Under the pieces are notes generated by a model. It saw nothing but the letters and a program-made list of their open reading frames with translations. It had not been told where the DNA came from and did no database searches. DNA of 7,784 nucleotides. Source: Trueperaceae bacterium. Its GTDB lineage: Bacteria > Deinococcota > Deinococci > Deinococcales > Trueperaceae. How positions within the stretch are numbered: position 1 is the first letter of the stretch; each line of letters begins with the position of its first letter. Positions 5,100 through 7,784 of the stretch are shown piece by piece. A program made the position numbers and the translations under genes. The DNA lies in contig JAGXHO010000096.1 in assembly GCA_024636105.1 (NCBI GenBank), forward strand, positions 1-7,784, written 5' to 3'.

Positions 5100-5576
5100 A
5101 TGCCGGCCCTCGTCGTCTTCGAATCGTTCTTCGGCAACACCGAGATGGTCGCGCGCGCGATCGCCGAGGCGCTCGGAGCGCCGCAAGCCGCCCGAGCGCG
5201 GCGCGTCGACGAGCTCGAGCCGGGCGACATGGCGAACGTCGACCTGCTGGTCGTCGGCTCCGCCACCCGCGCCTTCCGGCCGAGCCCGGCGACCCAAGCT
5301 TGGCTCAAAGGGCTCGCCCCGGGGCGCCTCGAAGGCGTCCGGGTGGCCGCGTTCGACACCCGGATGGACGTGGCCAAGGTCGGCAACCCCTTCTTGACGT
5401 TCCTCGCCAAGGTCTTCGGCTACGCGGCCGAACCGATCGCCAAAGGGCTCGCGCGTGTCGGCGGCGTCCCGGTCGGCGATCCGGCCGGCTTCGTCGTGGA
5501 GGAAAAGGAAGGTCCGCTGCGCGAGGGCGAGACCGACCGAGCACGCGCCTGGGCGCGCACCCTGGTGACCGACTAG
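5100..5576 (+). CDS. Small flavodoxin-family protein
   Basis: A 158-residue single-domain protein of the flavodoxin fold. The N-terminal beta strand and loop read ALVVFESFFGNTEMVARAIA, where SFFGNT (9-14) is the FMN-phosphate-binding loop in the variant seen in many bacterial and archaeal flavodoxin-like proteins (ESMFGNTE type). A second hallmark, LLVVGSATRAFRPSPATQAWL (about 49-69), corresponds to the usual VGxPTHxxxPS segment. The third strand, VRVAAFDTRMD, precedes the isoalloxazine loop. It would bind FMN and carry electrons or act as a small oxidoreductase; the partner is unknown. ATG 5100 lies 9 nt after the membrane-protein stop with no Shine-Dalgarno sequence, so translation is probably coupled. 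The pairing with a membrane protein could mean membrane-linked redox work, but nothing in the sequence proves it. No haem- or iron-binding motif is seen. Confidence 0.9.
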   Translation: MPALVVFESFFGNTEMVARAIAEALGAPQAARARRVDELEPGDMANVDLLVVGSATRAFRPSPATQAWLKGLAPGRLEGVRVAAFDTRMDVAKVGNPFLTFLAKVFGYAAEPIAKGLARVGGVPVGDPAGFVVEEKEGPLREGETDRARAWARTLVTD

Positions 5577-5603
5577 CGAGCACCGTCAGGTACGCGCGTC
5601 GCC

Positions 5604-5617
5604 GGGTACCCTGGGGC
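5604..5617 (+). promoter_or_regulatory. Predicted leaderless promoter of the tRNA nucleotidyltransferase fusion
   Basis: TACCCT (5607-5612), within GGTACCCT and the palindrome GGGTACCC (5604-5611), ends 5 nt before ATG 5618. This is 2 nt closer than at nth and the ypdA-like gene, but still compatible with initiation at the ATG. The intervening GGGGC is not a convincing Shine-Dalgarno sequence at that distance. No -35 is evident. Confidence 0.5.
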
Positions 5618-7784
5618 ATGAAGCTGGTCGTCACCCACGAGCAGCCCGACTTCGACGCGCTGGGGAGCGTGGCGCTCGCGACCGTGCTGTTCCCCGGCGC
5701 GATCGGGGCGCTCCCCGGGCAGGTGGACGGCTCGGTCGCCGAGCTGCTCCGGCTCTACCGCGACCACGTGCCGCTCGTCGACCCCGAGGAGGTCGACCTC
5801 GACGCGGTGCGCGCGCTGATCGTCGTCGACACCGCCGACCGCGGGCGGCTCGGGCGCTTCGAAGCCCTCGTCGACCGGGTGCCGGTCACCGTGTTCGACC
5901 ACCACCCCGAGCCGACCGACCCCGTCCGCGGCAGCCAGGGGTTGCGCGAGGCGGTGGGCGCGACGGTGACGCTGCTGGCACGCCGGCTCGAGGCCGAGGG
6001 GGTCGCCTTGCCGCCCCCGATCGCCAGCCTGGCCCTGCTGGGCCTGCACGAGGACACCGGCGACCTCACCTACGACGGCGTCCGCCCCGACGATCACCGC
6101 GCCGCTGCCTGGCTGCTCACCCAAGGCGCCAACCTCGACCTGGTGCGACGCTTCCGCTCCGGCGGCACGCCGCCGGCGCTGCACGAGGCGCGCGACCGGC
6201 TGCTGGCCGAGGCCGACGTGCGCACGGTGCGCGGCCGCCGCATCGCCATCGGGATGCTGCCGGGCCCCGCCTACCAGCACGGCGCGAGCGCGATCGCCAA
6301 CGACCTCCTCGACGCCACCGCCGCCGACGCCGCGCTCGTGGTCGCGCGGATGGAGGGCAAGACGCTCGTGTTCGCCCGCGGCGGGCCGTTCGTCGACGTG
6401 GGCGCGGCGCTCCAACGCGCGCTGGACGGTGGCGGCCACGCGCGCGCCGCCTTCGCGCGCAGCGAGCGACCCGCCGACGAGGCGCTGGCGCGGCTGCTCG
6501 AAGAGCTGCCCGACTGCGTCACGCCTCCCATACGCGCGAGCGACGTGATGAGCAGCCCGGTGGTCACCGTCCGCGACGACGCCCGCGTGTCCGAGGCGCG
6601 CCAGTCGCTCGCCCGCCACGCACACAACGGGATGCCGGTCGTCGACGGCGCCGGGAAGCTGTTGGGCGTGATCAGCCGGCGCGACCTCGACCAAGCGCTG
6701 CGGCACGACCTCGGCGACGCCGCGGTGTCGGGCTTCATGACCCGGCCCGCGCGCACCGCCGGCCCCGATGCCACGCTCGCCGAGCTCGAGTCGCTCGTGC
6801 TCACCTTCGACGTCGGCCGCGTGCCCATCGTCGACGGCGACGCCCTGATCGGCATCGTCACCCGCACCGACCTGGTCCGCGCCCGCCACCCGGCGCCCGC
6901 GCCGCGCGACCACGCCGAGCGGGTGTGGGCCTCGCTGCCGGACGGCGCGCGCGAACTGCTCGCCGCCGCCGCGGAGGAAGCGAGTCCCGCCACCCGCCTC
7001 TACCTCGTGGGCGGCACCGTGCGCGACGGGCTCCTGGGCGTCGGCTACGTTGATCTCGACGTCGTGGTGGAAGGCGGGATGGGCACCGCGGCCCTCGCGA
7101 ACGCCTTGCAGCGCCGCCTTGGCGGCGAGCTGGCGATCCATGGCGCCTTCGGCACCGCCACGCTGTCGCTGCCGAACGGGCTGGTGCTCGACCTGGCGAG
7201 CGCCCGCGCCGAGGCGTACGACTACCCGGGGGCGCTACCGAGCGTACGCGCGGGCGACCTGGCCGCCGATCTCGCCCGCCGCGACTTCACCGTCAACGCC
7301 CTCGCCGTGCGCTTCCATCCGCGGCCACCGGAGCTGCGCGACCCCTTCGGCGGCCTCGCCGACCTCGAGGCGCGCCGGTTGCGCGTCTTGCACCCGCTCT
7401 CGTTCGTCGAGGACCCCACCCGGCTAGTGCGCGGCGCGCGCCTCGCCGGGCGCTTGGGGCTCCGCTTCGACGACGACGCGGCGGCCAAAGCGCGCGCGTC
7501 GTTGCGCCCAGCGGTGGTGGCGAACGTCTCGGGGCAGCGGCTGCGCGCCGAGCTCGAGCTCACCCTCGCCGAGGCACGCGCGACGCCCGCGCTGCGCCAC
7601 CTCGACGGCTTGGGGGGGCTGGTGGGGCTCTACGGGTTGCGGTTCGACGAGGCGGCGATGGCGCGGCTGGACGAGGACCGGGGCGAGCGCGCCCTTCGCG
7701 GCGAGACCGCAAGCGAGCCCGAAGCGCAGGGGCCGCGCGCCGCCGAAGCCACCGCCGCGCTGCTCGTGCTGCTCGCCGCCACCC
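5618..7784 (+). CDS. DHH-CBS-CBS-poly(A)polymerase-type tRNA nucleotidyltransferase (3' end outside window)
   Basis: An uninterrupted frame of 722 codons, open at the right edge. Domains run in this order. The first is a DHH phosphoesterase with THEQPDFDALGS (6-17), VVDTADRG, DHH at 94-96 and HEDTGDLTYDG. Next is a DHHA1 domain with GGGHARAAF (271-279). Two CBS domains follow, at about 307-365 (SDVMSSPVVTV, HNGMPVVDG) and about 372-425 (GFMTRPA, VGRVPIVDG, TRTDLVRAR). Last is a class II nucleotidyltransferase head with YLVGGTVRDGLL (from 462), the metal-binding DLD (479-481), RRDFTVNALAV (from 554) and EDPTRLVRGAR (from 598), then the start of the tail. Such fusions add nucleotides to tRNA 3' ends. 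In Aquifex and Deinococcus, CC and A addition are split between two enzymes, so this is probably one of that pair; which one cannot be settled here. The DHH part may be a phosphodiesterase or 3' exonuclease, and the CBS pair may sense adenine nucleotides. Confidence 0.93.
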   Translation, partial: MKLVVTHEQPDFDALGSVALATVLFPGAIGALPGQVDGSVAELLRLYRDHVPLVDPEEVDLDAVRALIVVDTADRGRLGRFEALVDRVPVTVFDHHPEPTDPVRGSQGLREAVGATVTLLARRLEAEGVALPPPIASLALLGLHEDTGDLTYDGVRPDDHRAAAWLLTQGANLDLVRRFRSGGTPPALHEARDRLLAEADVRTVRGRRIAIGMLPGPAYQHGASAIANDLLDATAADAALVVARMEGKTLVFARGGPFVDVGAALQRALDGGGHARAAFARSERPADEALARLLEELPDCVTPPIRASDVMSSPVVTVRDDARVSEARQSLARHAHNGMPVVDGAGKLLGVISRRDLDQALRHDLGDAAVSGFMTRPARTAGPDATLAELESLVLTFDVGRVPIVDGDALIGIVTRTDLVRARHPAPAPRDHAERVWASLPDGARELLAAAAEEASPATRLYLVGGTVRDGLLGVGYVDLDVVVEGGMGTAALANALQRRLGGELAIHGAFGTATLSLPNGLVLDLASARAEAYDYPGALPSVRAGDLAADLARRDFTVNALAVRFHPRPPELRDPFGGLADLEARRLRVLHPLSFVEDPTRLVRGARLAGRLGLRFDDDAAAKARASLRPAVVANVSGQRLRAELELTLAEARATPALRHLDGLGGLVGLYGLRFDEAAMARLDEDRGERALRGETASEPEAQGPRAAEATAALLVLLAAT

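Noticed and set aside
4464..5297. Upstream extension of the ATPase frame to 5297
   Set aside because: The frame stays open by chance through the membrane-protein and flavodoxin genes. The family N-terminus begins at MIERRIEP (4463), and the promoter repeat lies just before it. The in-frame ATG at 4538 is less likely for the same reason.
5573..7141. Long minus-strand open frame (522 codons) opposite the tRNA nucleotidyltransferase
   Set aside because: It is a shadow of the plus-strand gene, which has complete family motifs; the antisense product has no recognisable domain.
1..7784. CRISPR arrays, tRNA/rRNA genes, insertion sequences
   Set aside because: No regularly spaced direct repeats, no tRNA-like cloverleaf, no transposase and no terminal repeats were seen.

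Overview
This 7.8 kb window is GC-rich by eye, with strong G/C preference at third codon positions. Several features together suggest Deinococcota, possibly the Truepera branch. There is a YpdA-type flavoprotein, a family linked to bacillithiol organisms. There is a DHH-CBS-CBS-nucleotidyltransferase fusion of the kind known from Aquifex, Deinococcus and relatives. Several start codons sit 5-7 nt after a TAnnnT box, the arrangement expected of leaderless mRNAs, which are common in Deinococcus. The assignment is an inference; no marker gene such as rRNA is present.

Layout, left to right. (1) The 3' end of an ABC-exporter nucleotide-binding domain, cut by the window edge. (2) A compact type II toxin-antitoxin pair: a FitA/VapB-like ribbon-helix-helix antitoxin at 649 and a PIN-domain toxin starting at a GTG that overlaps the antitoxin stop. 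An inverted repeat covers the predicted promoter. (3) A 315-nt stretch (1299-1613) with a strong hairpin and one doubtful small minus-strand frame. (4) Endonuclease III (nth) and a YpdA-like FAD/NAD(P) oxidoreductase, each with its own TACCCT box exactly 7 nt before the ATG. The YpdA-like protein has no cysteine at all. (5) A convergent minus-strand AAA_14/DUF4143 ATPase whose stop region overlaps the ypdA-like stop region by 12 bp. It has changes at several normally conserved positions, and an AT-rich inverted repeat lies exactly over its predicted promoter. (6) Divergent from it, a six-helix membrane protein with a good Shine-Dalgarno sequence, followed after 9 nt by a small flavodoxin-like protein. 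(7) The start (722 codons, open at the window edge) of a multidomain tRNA nucleotidyltransferase.

The genes do not form one pathway. nth (base-excision repair), the tRNA 3'-end enzyme and the oxidoreductase look like housekeeping. The PIN pair and the DUF4143 ATPase look like accessory, self-regulated genes inserted between them. The signals most worth following are the shared GGTACCCT start-site box, the two promoter-spanning inverted repeats, the cysteine-free YpdA homologue and the altered ATPase motifs.
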